Source: Streptomyces spinoverrucosus (GTDB lineage Bacteria; Actinomycetota; Actinomycetes; Streptomycetales; Streptomycetaceae). Taken from it: a DNA stretch of 64,000 nucleotides. Position numbers and translations under genes: made by a program. The notes under the pieces were generated by a model. The model had not been told where the DNA came from, searched no databases, and saw nothing but the letters and a program-made list of their open reading frames with translations. Below are positions 8,611 through 18,200 of this stretch, piece by piece. Where the stretch lies: NCBI RefSeq assembly GCF_015712165.1, contig NZ_JADPZX010000001.1:6398001-6462000 (forward strand), in the 5' to 3' direction. Each line of letters opens with the position of its first letter. The first letter of the stretch is position 1.

Positions 8611-10260
8611 TCAGCTCTGGGAGGGCGTGGCGAGGCGTTCGCGCAACTCGCCTTTCAGTACCTTCCCGGAGGCGTTGACCGGCAGGTCCGCGACCACGTG
8701 GACCTGCCGGGGCACCTTGTAGTTGGCCATGTTCGCCCTGGCCCAGGTGATGACGTCCTCGGGGACGAGGGTCGTGTCACGGCGCGGCACGACGAAGGCG
8801 GCTCCCACCTCGCCCATGCGAGCGTCCGGGACGCCGACCACGGCCGAGCGGGCGATACCGGGATGGCCGTCCAGGATCCGCTCGATCTCCGCCGGATACG
8901 CGTTGAAACCGCCGACTATGTACATGTCCTTCATGCGGTCGGTGATCCGGAGCCTGCCGTCCGGGTCGAGCAGTCCGATGTCGCCGGTGTGCAGCCAGCC
9001 GTCCTCGTCGATGGTGGCCGCGGTCTCGGACTCCTCTCCGAAGTACCCCTTCATGACGGTGTATCCGCGGACGACGATCTCGCCCTCCTCGCCGGGCGGT
9101 ACAGCGGAGCCCGAACCGTCCAGCACGGCGACCTCGATGCCGGGCAGAGGATGGCCGCAGGTGGTGGCGACCGCCTCGGGTGGATCGTCGTAGCGGCACA
9201 TGGAGACGATCGCGCACGACTCGGTGAGTCCGTAGCCCGTGACGACGTGGTCGAAGCCGATCTCCTCCTTGATACGGGTCAGCAGCCTCGGCGGCACACT
9301 GGCCGCACCCGTCACCGCCAGTCTCAGATGCGCGACGCCCTCGGCGCTGAAGTCGGGGTGCTCCAACATGGTCTGATAGAGCGTCGGCGTACCGGGAAGG
9401 ACGGTGACGCGTTCCTGTCGTACGACCTCGAGCACATGCGGCACGTCGAGCGTGCGCTCGGGCAGCACCGTGGCCCCGACGATCAACGACGCGAGCCAGC
9501 CGGCCTTGTAGCCGAACCCGTGGAAGAACGGATTCACGACCAGGTACCGGTCGCCTTCGCGCAACCCGACGACCTGGGCCCAGACCGCGTACGCCCGCAG
9601 TGTCTGGCCGTGTGTGCACATCGCGCCCTTGGGATGTCCGGTGGTTCCCGAGGTGAAGAGCATGTCGGACAGGTCGTTGGGTCCGATCACGGCCGCCCGG
9701 CGGATCACGTCCGCCTCGTCCACCGTCTGGCCGAGGTTCTCGAATTGCCGCCAGGCGAGCAGTGGTCCCGTCGCGTCGCCGTCCATCAGCACCACGGTCT
9801 CCAGCAGCGGCAGACCGCTGAAGGGAAGCCCGCCGGCCGCGGGTCCGGTCTCCTCGGCAAGCCCGGCCGCGTAATCACGTCCAAGGAACTCCCCGGTGAC
9901 GACGAGCATGCGTGCCCCACTGCGGGCCAGGATGTACGCGGCCTCGGCCGGCTTGAAGCGCGTGTTGAGCGGCACCAGCACCCCGCCGGCCCGTTGCAGC
10001 GCCAGCGCGGTGACGATCCACTTGCCGCTGTTCGGGCCCCAGACGGCCACCCGGTCGCCCTTGACGAGGCCTGCGGCGAGGAACGACCGGGCCAGCCGCG
10101 TCACTCGGGCGTCGAGTTCGGCGTACGTCCAGCGGTCCGCGCCCTCGGCCACGGCCTCGGCGGAACCCAGGCGGGCGGCCGCATCGCTCAGGAGCGCGCT
10201 GGTCGTTCCCCAGCGCAGGTCGGCTCGGGGATCTGTGGTTGGCCTGTCTGTTGTGGCCAT
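8611..10260 (-). CDS. FadD-type fatty/aromatic acid CoA ligase
   Basis: This 549-aa adenylate-forming enzyme has a full motif set: MLFTSGTTGHPKGAM near residue 205, VTGYGLTES near 350, GWLHTGDIGLLDPDG, RMKDMYIVGGFNAYPAEIE and the catalytic lysine in NASGKVLKGEL. It would activate a carboxylic acid to its CoA thioester by way of the acyl-adenylate. The start at 10260 is supported by GGGAGGAG eight bases upstream. The open frame continues far upstream antisense to the next gene, which is coincidental. It shares a divergent spacer with the SDR at 10324. Confidence 0.9.
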   Translation of the reverse strand: MATTDRPTTDPRADLRWGTTSALLSDAAARLGSAEAVAEGADRWTYAELDARVTRLARSFLAAGLVKGDRVAVWGPNSGKWIVTALALQRAGGVLVPLNTRFKPAEAAYILARSGARMLVVTGEFLGRDYAAGLAEETGPAAGGLPFSGLPLLETVVLMDGDATGPLLAWRQFENLGQTVDEADVIRRAAVIGPNDLSDMLFTSGTTGHPKGAMCTHGQTLRAYAVWAQVVGLREGDRYLVVNPFFHGFGYKAGWLASLIVGATVLPERTLDVPHVLEVVRQERVTVLPGTPTLYQTMLEHPDFSAEGVAHLRLAVTGAASVPPRLLTRIKEEIGFDHVVTGYGLTESCAIVSMCRYDDPPEAVATTCGHPLPGIEVAVLDGSGSAVPPGEEGEIVVRGYTVMKGYFGEESETAATIDEDGWLHTGDIGLLDPDGRLRITDRMKDMYIVGGFNAYPAEIERILDGHPGIARSAVVGVPDARMGEVGAAFVVPRRDTTLVPEDVITWARANMANYKVPRQVHVVADLPVNASGKVLKGELRERLATPSQS

Positions 10261-10279
10261 GCTGCATCTCCTCCCAAGA

Positions 10280-10306
10280 GATTGATAATATATATAGTCT
10301 GCAATC
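10280..10306. promoter_or_regulatory. AT-rich dyad in divergent spacer (candidate operator)
   Basis: The 63-bp spacer between the CoA ligase (10260) and the SDR (10324) contains GATTG-N17-CAATC surrounding AATATATATAGT. The GATTG arm and the TATA-rich core recur in the other three divergent spacers of the island. A GGGAGG site precedes the ATG at 10324. Operator function is inferred. Confidence 0.55.
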
Positions 10307-10323
10307 GCTCTCGGGAGGTCCGT

Positions 10324-11235
10324 ATGCCCCGTCTTCTGGAGGACAAGGTCGCGATCGTCACGGGCGCAGCCCATGGGATCGGCCGCGGCCATGCTCTGGA
10401 ACTGGCCCGACACGGCGCACGCGTCGTGGTGAACGACGTCGGCGCGTCCGTACGCGGTGAGGGAGAAGGGAAGGACGCCGACGAGGTGGTCGACCTCATC
10501 ACCGGGCGCGGCGGGACAGCCGTGGCCGACTACTCGGACATCTCCGACGCCGATCGCGTCGAAGCCCTCTTCGAGCGCACCGTCGCCGAGTTCGGCCGCG
10601 TGGACGTCGTGGTCAACAACGCGGGCATAGCGCGCGACAGGATGATCTGGAACATGTCGCCGGACGACTTCGACACAGTGATGCGCGTCCACGTCCGCGG
10701 TTCCTGGCTGACCACGCACCACGCGGCCCGGCACTTCAGGGAGCGAGTGAAGGGCGGCGAGCAGGTCCGCGGACGGATCATCAACACGACGTCCGGGGCG
10801 GGCCTGAGCGGCAACATGGGCCAGTCCAACTACGCGACGGCCAAGGCGGCGATCGTAGGCCTCACTCTCACCACGAGCCTTGAGCTGTACAAGCTCGGTG
10901 TGACGGTCAACGCCGTCGGCCCCGGCGGCATGACGCGGCTGACCGCGACGATGGGCGCGGACCTGGTGCCGTTCGAGCCCGACCAACTGGCCGAGGACGA
11001 GTACCACCCCATGGATCCGGCGGGCAGTTCCCCACTCGTCGCGTGGCTCGCGAGCGATGAGGCCCAGCATGTGACGGGCCAGGTGATCCGCGCGATCCAC
11101 GACAAGATTCACCTCATGGGCGGCTGGCACGAGGCACGCAGCATCTGCAGCGGCGAGAAGCGCTGGGACGCGACGGCCCTGGGCGCCTCGATCGCGACAG
11201 ATCTCTTCGGCACCCGCGCGGCCGGGCTTCGGTAG
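10324..11235 (+). CDS. SDR, MFE2-like 3-hydroxyacyl-CoA dehydrogenase
   Basis: The 303-aa product is a classical SDR with TGAAHGIGRG for NAD(P) binding, NNAGIARD, and the catalytic NYATAK near residue 180. The opening MPRLLEDKVAIVTGA, the insert of about 20 residues after DVGASVRG and the total length resemble the dehydrogenase domain of multifunctional enzyme type 2 (17-beta-HSD4-like). That family oxidises 3-hydroxyacyl-CoAs of bulky substrates. This fits a beta-oxidation role following one of the hydratases here. The next gene follows by 25 bases. Confidence 0.85.
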   Translation: MPRLLEDKVAIVTGAAHGIGRGHALELARHGARVVVNDVGASVRGEGEGKDADEVVDLITGRGGTAVADYSDISDADRVEALFERTVAEFGRVDVVVNNAGIARDRMIWNMSPDDFDTVMRVHVRGSWLTTHHAARHFRERVKGGEQVRGRIINTTSGAGLSGNMGQSNYATAKAAIVGLTLTTSLELYKLGVTVNAVGPGGMTRLTATMGADLVPFEPDQLAEDEYHPMDPAGSSPLVAWLASDEAQHVTGQVIRAIHDKIHLMGGWHEARSICSGEKRWDATALGASIATDLFGTRAAGLR

Positions 11236-11260
11236 GCCTCCGGCTGTGGGGGAGAAGCAG

Positions 11261-11686
11261 ATGGACACGACGTCCGAGCGCGAGCGTTCATACGGACAAG
11301 CGCAGTTCGAGATCAGGAACGTGCTGGCACGGATCGCGCACAGCTCGGACGAAGGCACGCTGGAGGAGTACGGCGCGTGCTTCACCGAGGACGCGCGCTG
11401 GGAGATGCCCGGCCAGGTCGTGCGCAAGGGGCGTACGGAGATCTGCCTCGCCGGCGCCGAGCGGAGGGCATCCGCCATCGCCGGGCCGGGAACCCGTACG
11501 AGACACCTGATCAGCACCACCGCGGTCACTGTCCATGGAGACGAGGCCGTCGCCGAGTCCTGCTGGCAGTTCTATGTCGGGACCGGTGGGCGCCCGGTGC
11601 TGGCTTCGATGGGTACGTACCGGGACACGTTCCGCCGCACCGACGAGGGCTGGCAGGTGACGGAGAGGATCGTCCGCCCGGGGTGA
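11261..11686 (+). CDS. SnoaL/NTF2-like fold protein
   Basis: The 141-aa product has the small cone-shaped NTF2-like pattern: helix with IRNVLARIAHSSDEGTLEEY, then CFTEDARWEMPGQVVRKGR and a terminal YRDTFRRTDEGWQVTERIV. This fold covers small isomerases, dehydratases and dioxygenase beta subunits, so the reaction cannot be named. I chose ATG 11261, preceded by GGGGGAGAAG, over the GTG five codons upstream. It lies downstream of the MFE2-like SDR in the same direction and may remove water or shift a double bond in the same pathway. Confidence 0.7.
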   Translation: MDTTSERERSYGQAQFEIRNVLARIAHSSDEGTLEEYGACFTEDARWEMPGQVVRKGRTEICLAGAERRASAIAGPGTRTRHLISTTAVTVHGDEAVAESCWQFYVGTGGRPVLASMGTYRDTFRRTDEGWQVTERIVRPG

Positions 11687-11736
11687 GCGCACAGCACCGC
11701 GCGGGTGACCGTCACCAGGGACGGCCACCCGCACGG

Positions 11737-12480
11737 TCACATGTGCCGACCACCGGTCACTTCGAGCACCGCACCGGTCATATAGCTCGACAGCTCACTG
11801 GCCAGGAACAGCGCCACCTTGCCGATCTCCTCGGGCTCCGCGGCCCGCCCCATCGGAACTCCGGCGAGCTTCTCCTCCCAGATGTCCGGCCGCAGGGCCT
11901 CGGTCATCGCGGTGCGGACCAGACCCGGCTGGATGGCGTTCACCCGGATTCCCAGGTGCGCCAGTTCCTTGGCCGCTGCCTTCGTCATGCCGACCACACC
12001 GGCCTTCGCCGCGCTGTAGTTGGTCTGACCTGGCAGCCCCACCTTGCCGGAGATGGACGAGATGTTGACGACGGCCCCGCCGCCCTGTTCGCGCATGCGC
12101 GCTGCGGCGTACTTCAGGCCGAGCCAGGTGCCGACGAGATGGACGTCCATGACCTCGCGGAACTGCTGAACGGTCATCCTGCGAAGCGTGGCATCACGGG
12201 TGATGCCCGCGTTGTTGACCAGGACGTCCAGCGCGCCGTACCGCTCGACCGCGGCCCCGGCCAAGGCCTCCACCTGGTCCTCGACGGTGACGTCGCAGCG
12301 TACGGCTGAGGCCTGAGCCCCGGTGTCGCACAGCGACTTGGCGGCCGCCTCGGCCGCGTCGAGGTCGATGTCGGCGACGATCAGCCGCGCTCCCTGGGCG
12401 GCGAAGACCCTGGCGATGGCGAGACCGATGCCCTGACCGGCGCCGGTGATGATCACGCTCTGCCCCTCAAGAAGTTTCAT
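11737..12480 (-). CDS. FabG-like SDR (3-oxoacyl reductase / 3-hydroxyacyl-CoA dehydrogenase)
   Basis: This 247-aa classical SDR has TGAGQGIG at residue 12, [21 protein letters not shown] and the catalytic NYSAAK around residue 155. It ends in EVTGGRHM, as FabG-type proteins do. It is the distal gene of a minus-strand operon (MaoC hydratase, thiolase, this SDR). The trio gives hydration, oxidation and thiolysis, a minimal beta-oxidation spiral, so in vivo it probably oxidises a 3-hydroxyacyl-CoA rather than reducing an ACP substrate. Confidence 0.88.
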   Translation of the reverse strand: MKLLEGQSVIITGAGQGIGLAIARVFAAQGARLIVADIDLDAAEAAAKSLCDTGAQASAVRCDVTVEDQVEALAGAAVERYGALDVLVNNAGITRDATLRRMTVQQFREVMDVHLVGTWLGLKYAAARMREQGGGAVVNISSISGKVGLPGQTNYSAAKAGVVGMTKAAAKELAHLGIRVNAIQPGLVRTAMTEALRPDIWEEKLAGVPMGRAAEPEEIGKVALFLASELSSYMTGAVLEVTGGRHM

Positions 12481-12526
12481 CGAAGCTCCTTCACGTGGTG
12501 GTGCCTACGCGGTGATCTGCCGGCCT

Positions 12527-13741
12527 CTACGCAGCGATGCGCTCGAAGACCGCGGTCAGGCCCTGGCCGCCTCCGATGCACATGGTTTCCAGGCCGTAGC
12601 GCCCCTGCCGGCGGTCGAGCTCGCGCAGCAGTGTCGCGAGGATCCGGCAGCCGGTGGCACCGACGGGGTGGCCGAGTGAGATCCCTGACCCGTTGACGTT
12701 CGTGCGCTCCCAGTCCGCGGCCCCGAAGCCCCACTCCCGCGTGCAGGCGAGGACCTGGGCGGCGAAGGCCTCGTTGATCTCGATCAGATCGATGTCGGTG
12801 AGCTTCAGTCCCGCGCGTTCCAGGGCGATCCGGGTGGCGGGAACCGGGCCGATGCCCATAGTGCGCGGTGGTACGCCGGCGACGGCCCAGGAGACGACCC
12901 GGGCCATGGGGCGCAGCCCCAGTCGCTGGGCGTTGTCCGGATGGGTGACGACGCAGACCGCGGCGCCGTCGTTCTGGCCGCTGGCGTTGCCCGCCGTGAC
13001 CGTCGCCTCGTGGTCCTGAGCGGCCAGGACCGGACGCAGTCGGCCGAGCGACTCCAGGGACACCTCGGGCCGCGGGTGCTCGTCGGCGTCGACCACGGTC
13101 ACACCCTTGCGGCCGGCCACCTCCACCGGCACGAGCTCGTCGGCGAACCGACCCTTGCGTTGGGCGTCCACGGCGCGCAGATGCGAGCCGAGCGCGAGCT
13201 CGTCCTGCTCCAGACGGGAAATGCCGTACTCGCGCCGCAGGTTCTCCGCGGTCTCCAGCATCCCGCCAGCCACGGGATGGAGCTGACCGCCCGCGGTGGT
13301 ACGCCCACGCGCCAGTGCATCGTGGAGGGTGAGCGCCCCGCCCTTGGCACCCCAGCGGGCCTCGGTCGTGTAGAACGCGGCGGAGCTCATGCTCTCCGCG
13401 CCGCCCGCGACCACCAGGTCGCTGACCCCCATGCGCACTTGCATCGCTGCGTTCAGGACGGCCTGCAGCCCGGAACCGCATCGCCGGTCGATCTGCAACC
13501 CCGTGACGGTCTCGTCCAGACCGGCGTCGAGGGCCGCGACCCTGCCGATCGCCGGCGCCTCCGAGGTCGGATAGCACTGACCGAGCTGCACCTCGTCGAT
13601 GTCGGCCGAGGACAGACCGGTGCGCTCGACCAGGGCCCGCAGCACGGTGGCCGCCAGGCCGACGGCGGGCACATCGCGCAGCGCACCCCCGTACCGGCCG
13701 ACGGGCGTACGCAACGGCTCGCAGACAACCGCTTCTCGCAT
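12527..13741 (-). CDS. Thiolase (acetyl-CoA acyltransferase)
   Basis: The 404-aa product is a thiolase for the final cleavage of a 3-ketoacyl-CoA. The nucleophile cysteine lies in RRCGSGLQAV near residue 88. The NEAFAAQVLA box carries an asparagine, the second catalytic histidine is in GHPVGATGCR, and the second cysteine is in MCIGGGQG near the C-terminus. All catalytic elements are therefore present. It lies between the MaoC hydratase and the FabG-like SDR on the same strand, with 19- and 46-bp gaps. It is the only thiolase in this part of the island. Confidence 0.92.
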   Translation of the reverse strand: MREAVVCEPLRTPVGRYGGALRDVPAVGLAATVLRALVERTGLSSADIDEVQLGQCYPTSEAPAIGRVAALDAGLDETVTGLQIDRRCGSGLQAVLNAAMQVRMGVSDLVVAGGAESMSSAAFYTTEARWGAKGGALTLHDALARGRTTAGGQLHPVAGGMLETAENLRREYGISRLEQDELALGSHLRAVDAQRKGRFADELVPVEVAGRKGVTVVDADEHPRPEVSLESLGRLRPVLAAQDHEATVTAGNASGQNDGAAVCVVTHPDNAQRLGLRPMARVVSWAVAGVPPRTMGIGPVPATRIALERAGLKLTDIDLIEINEAFAAQVLACTREWGFGAADWERTNVNGSGISLGHPVGATGCRILATLLRELDRRQGRYGLETMCIGGGQGLTAVFERIAA

Positions 13742-13760
13742 ACGACTTCGCCCTCCCGCT

Positions 13761-14213
13761 TCAGGCGCTGTATCGCAGCAGCATGGCCGCCACGCACGCC
13801 GGCTTGTTCCCGCCCTCGATCTCCCACGTGAACGCCATCCGCACCTGGACGCCGCCCGGCACCTCCTCGACCGCTTCGAGTGCCGCGCCCACCCGCACCT
13901 TGGAGTCCACGGGGACGGGGGCGGGGAATCGGATGCGGTCGTAGCCGTAGTTCACGCCCATCCGCATCCCTTCGATGCGGAAGATGTCGTTGACCATCCG
14001 AGGCCCCAGCGACAGGGTGAGCAGCCCGTGCGCGATGGTGCCGCCGAAGGGGCCGTCCTTGGCCCGGTCCGGGTCCACGTGGATCCACTGATGGTCACCC
14101 GTCAGATCGGCGAAGGTGTTGATGTCGGCCTGCGAGACCGTTCGGTAGTCGCTGTACCCGAGGTGCTCACCGACGGCCGCGCGCAGCTCGTCGATTCCGT
14201 TAAGGACGCGCAT
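13761..14213 (-). CDS. MaoC-like (R)-specific enoyl-CoA hydratase
   Basis: The 150-aa single hot-dog protein has the hydratase-2 motif in FADLTGDHQWIHVDPDRAKD near residues 35-55. The Asp and His of the catalytic dyad are present, followed by FGGTIAHGLLTLSL. It would hydrate a trans-2-enoyl-CoA to an (R)-3-hydroxyacyl-CoA. It starts the minus-strand operon with the thiolase and SDR. Its promoter lies in the AT-rich spacer shared with the divergent crotonase at 14278. Confidence 0.9.
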   Translation of the reverse strand: MRVLNGIDELRAAVGEHLGYSDYRTVSQADINTFADLTGDHQWIHVDPDRAKDGPFGGTIAHGLLTLSLGPRMVNDIFRIEGMRMGVNYGYDRIRFPAPVPVDSKVRVGAALEAVEEVPGGVQVRMAFTWEIEGGNKPACVAAMLLRYSA

Positions 14214-14224
14214 CGGACCCCCAA

Positions 14225-14246
14225 TTCAAATATCATATACAATCTT
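14225..14246. promoter_or_regulatory. AT-rich element in divergent spacer (candidate operator)
   Basis: The 64-bp spacer between MaoC (14213) and the crotonase (14278) contains TTCAAATATCATATACAATC. On the minus strand this begins GATTGTATATGATAT, which matches GATTGTATATCATAT at 721-735 in all but one position. The identity between two spacers more than 13 kb apart supports a shared operator, although function is inferred. Confidence 0.6.
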
Positions 14247-14277
14247 CCTTCTATCATGGATCGACTGAGGAGGTCCA

Positions 14278-15075
14278 TTGCGCACCCACTCCGCGGCCGA
14301 CGGGTCACAGGCCGTGCTCTACGGGGTACACGACCGCGTAGCACATGTGACGCTCAACCGGCCGGAGGTGTCCAACGCCATTGACATCCCGCTTGCGCGA
14401 CAGCTGAAAGTGGCGATGAGAAGTGCCGGGGAGGACACCGATGTTGACGCCGTGCTGCTCATGGGGGCGGGAAAGAACTTCTGCGCCGGCGGCGATGTCG
14501 CGGCCATGGCAGCCGCCGCGGACCGGCCGGCGTTCCTCACGTCCCTTGTGCGGGCCGCGCATGAAGCAGTGAAGGTCATGGATGCGATGCCGAAGCCGGT
14601 TGTAGCGGCGGTCCAAGGCGCGGCAGCCGGAGCCGGGTTCGCGCTCGCGCTGGGAGCCGATGCCGTCGTGGCGGGCGGCTCGGCGAGGTTCGTCACCGCC
14701 TACACTTCGATCGGCCTGTCGCCTGACAGCGGACTGTCGTGGCTTCTTCCACGAGCGATCGGGCAGCAGCGGGCCCTCGAACTCATCATGATGTCAGCCC
14801 CGGTTGATGCTGAGCGTGCGAGGGAACTGGGCATTGTGTCCCAGGTGTGCGACGACGAGCTCGTCGGGGAGAGCGCGCATCGCCTGGCTGTGCGTTTGGC
14901 ATCAAGGCCCACTCGTGCGCTCGGTGAAGCCCGACACCTGGTGCGTTCCTCGTGGGCCGATGGTTTGGAGACCCACCTCGACCGCGAGGCCGAGGTGATC
15001 TCGCGCTTGTCCGCAGGCGCGGAAGCGGCGAATCTGATCGCTCAGTTCCTGGATGGATCACGACCTTTCGCTTAG
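14278..15075 (+). CDS. Enoyl-CoA hydratase/isomerase family protein (crotonase)
   Basis: This 265-aa crotonase has HVTLNRPEVSNAID near the start, GAGKNFCAGGDVAAMAAA and QGAAAGAGFALALGAD as oxyanion loop. At the catalytic site it reads GLSPDSGLSWLLPRAIG. Like the protein at 6479 it belongs to the PDSG type associated with isomerases. It starts with TTG at 14278, seven bases after GAGGAGG, and no better in-frame start exists. It converges with the NRPS cluster, 133 bp from the end of the last NRPS gene, and marks the right edge of the catabolic island. Confidence 0.87.
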   Translation: MRTHSAADGSQAVLYGVHDRVAHVTLNRPEVSNAIDIPLARQLKVAMRSAGEDTDVDAVLLMGAGKNFCAGGDVAAMAAAADRPAFLTSLVRAAHEAVKVMDAMPKPVVAAVQGAAAGAGFALALGADAVVAGGSARFVTAYTSIGLSPDSGLSWLLPRAIGQQRALELIMMSAPVDAERARELGIVSQVCDDELVGESAHRLAVRLASRPTRALGEARHLVRSSWADGLETHLDREAEVISRLSAGAEAANLIAQFLDGSRPFA

Positions 15076-15208
15076 CCCTCCCCGCCGAACCTCCCCGCAT
15101 CCCTCCTCTCCTCAGCCAGCGCCCCGCGCATCGCTCCGGCCACCCCGCCGCGAACTCTCGCCCAGCTGGGGGGACCGGTGCCGGGCTCCCTCCGGCCCCC
15201 CGCGCCCG

Positions 15209-18200
15209 TCAGAGTGTCGTGCGGCGTCGGGCCCGGCGTACCACCGGTACCTCCGGTTCCTCGGGTGTCTCCTGTGTGTCCCGGCTCTCGGCCAGGGTTG
15301 CGAGGGCGGCGACGGTGGGGTGGGTGAAGAAGTCCCGCATGGTCAGGGGCATCCCCAGGGCCGTGCGGAGTTTCGACACCGCCTGGGTGGCCAGCAGTGA
15401 ATGGCCGCCCAGGGTGAAGAAGTTGTCGTGCACGCCGACGCGGTCGGTGTCGAGCAGCTTCTGCCACACCGCCGCGATGGTGTGCTGTGTGGGTGAGGTC
15501 GGGGGCTCGTACGTGTCCTCGGCGGGCAGTTCCGTGGCGAGTGCCGCCAGGCGGGTCGCGTCCACCTTGCCGTTGGGCGAGGCGGGGAAGGCGGCCACGG
15601 TGCAGAAGCGGGCGGGGATCATGTGGTCGGGCAGCCAGCGGGCGGCGTGCTCGCGCAGGTCCCGGGCGGTCGGCTCGGCGTCCGCCGCGGTCACGACGTA
15701 GGCGGCGAGTTGCCTGCCGCGGCTGGGGTGGTCCTCGGCGAGCACCTTGACCTGGGTCACCTCCGGGTGCCCGGCCAGGGCTTGTTCGACCTCGCCGAGT
15801 TCGACGCGGAAGCCGCGTACCTTGACCTGGTCGTCGGCGCGGCCGCGGTACTCCAGTTGGCCTTCCGCGTTCCAGACCACGATGTCGCCGGTGCGGTACA
15901 TCCGTTCGCCAGGTGCGCCGAACGGGCAGGCGACGAAGCGCTCCGCGGTCAGGGCGGGTCGGCCCGCGTAGCCTCGGGCGAGTGCCGCGCCCGCGAGGTA
16001 CAGCTCGCCGGGGACACCCGGCGGCACCGGGCGCAGTCGGTCGTCCAGGACGTAGCAGCGTGTGTTGTCCACGGGACGGCCGACGGGGGGAGCGTAGGGC
16101 CACATGGCGCGCTCGGCGGGCAGCGCGTAGCTGGTCGTGACGTGGGTCTCGGCCGGGCCGTAGTGGTTGAGCAGCCGGCAGTGCGGCCGCTCGGCGAAGA
16201 AGCGACGCATGCGGTCGCCGAGCACCAACGCCTCGCCCGCCTGGGCGACTTGGCGCAGCGCGGCCAGGCCCAGACTCTCCTCGTCGGCGATCCGGGCCAG
16301 GGTCTCGATGACGACGTTGGGGGCGTACAGGGTGGTGATCCGTTCACGGTCGAGCCAGCGTACGAACCCAGCGAAGTCCTCGCGGACGTCCAGGTCGGGG
16401 ACGACGAGTTCGTCGCCGTCGACAAGGGTGGCGAGGATCTCCTGGGTGCTGACGTCGAAGCTGGGCGTGGTGAACTGCGCGGTGCGGCCGGGGCCGTGGC
16501 CGGGTCCTGCATCGGCCTGCCAGGTCAGCAGGTTGATCAGGGTGCGGCCGGGCATCAGTACGCCCTTGGGGCGGCCGGTGGATCCCGAGGTGTAGACGAG
16601 GTAGGCCGGGTGGAGGGGGTGGGTGGGGCGCACTCGCTCCTCGTCGCGCAGGTCGTCGGTCGACTGCCGGCCGAGGGCGGCGGTGTGGTCCGCGGTGTCG
16701 AGGTGGATCGTCCGGGCCGGTGGCCGGCCGTGGAGGGTCGCGTCGACGGCGGTGGTGGTGAGTGTCAGGGCGGGGGACGCGTCACGGAGCATGTAGGCGA
16801 CGCGGTCCGCGGGCTGGCTCGGGTCCAGGGGGAGGTAGGCGGCGCCCGCCTTGACCACCGCGAGCAGGGCGATCACCTGCTCCGCCGAGCGGGGCAGCAG
16901 GAGCGCGACGATGTCCTCCGCACCCACCCCGCGTCCCACGAGCAGACGGGACAGGCGGTTGGCCCGCTCGTTCAACTCCCGGTAGGTCAGCGTCAGTTCA
17001 CCATGGCTGAGGGCGGGGGCGTCGGGGGTGCGGGCCGCTTGGTGTTCGAAGAGGGCGGCGAGTGAGGTCCGCGGCAGGGTGCGGTCGGTGTCGTTGCGCT
17101 CGCTCAGCAGGAGGTGGCGCTGCGCGGCGTCGAGGAGATCCACGTCGGCGGGGCGCCGGTCGGGGTCGGCGGCCAGGGCCGTCAGCATCCGGGTCAGGCC
17201 GGTCACGAGCCATTCGGCCGTGCCGCGCTCGAACAGGTCGAGCCGGTAGGTGACGTAGCCGCCCAGGCCCGCGGGCTCGCCCCGCGTGTCGCGCTGCTCG
17301 GTGATGTTGAACAGCAGGTCGAACATGGAGTGCCGCAGCTCGAAGGGGAAGTCACGGACCTGGAGTCCGGGCAGGTCGAGTTCGCCGCCCGCGTTGTTCT
17401 GGAAGGCGAGCATCACCTGGAACAGCGGGTGGCGGCCGACCGAGCGGGCCGGGTTCAGCGACTCCACCAGCCGGTCGAAGGGCAGGTCCTGGTGCGCGTA
17501 CGCGGCCAGGCTGTGGGAGCGGATACGGGCGAGGAGTTCGGCGAACGTCGGGTCGCCGGAGGTATCGGTGCGCAGCACGAGGGTGTTGACGAAGAAGCCG
17601 ACGAGGTCGTCGAGGGCTTCGTCGGCGCGGCCCGCGAGGGGTGTGCCCAGCGGGATGTCGGTGCCCGCCCCGGCCCGGGTGAGCAGCGCGGCGAGCGCCG
17701 TCTGCACCACCATGAAGGTGCTGGTGCCGGTGCGCTGCGCGAGGTCGGTCAGACGCCGGTGCAGGGCGGCCGGTACGGCGAAGGGGACGGCGCCACCGCG
17801 GTGCCCGCTGTCGGGCCTGCGCGGTCGGCCGGTGGGCAGGTTCAGTTCGTCGGGCAGTCCGGCCAGTGCTTCTGCCCAGTACGCGGTCTGGCGTGCGAGC
17901 ACGCTGTCGGGGTCGTCGGGCGCGCCGAGCAGCCTGCGCTGCCACAGGGTGTAGTCGGCGTACTGGACGGGCAGCGGCTCCCACTGCGGCGCCCGGCCCG
18001 CGCGGCGGGCCGTGTAGGCGGCCGACAGGTCCCGCCACAGCGGTCCGATGGACCAGCCGTCGCAGGCGATGTGGTGCACCACGACGAGCAGGACGTGGGT
18101 GTCGGGTCCCGCGGTGAACAGATGGGCGCGCAGCGGCGGGTCCACCGTGACGTCGAATCCCGCCGCCGCCGCGGCGGCGACCGGCTCGCTCAGGTCGCCG

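Noticed and set aside
8698..11235. 845-aa plus-strand frame ending with the SDR at 10324
   Set aside because: Only the last 303 residues are SDR. The rest is antisense to the CoA ligase, and the ATG at 10324 has a good ribosome site.
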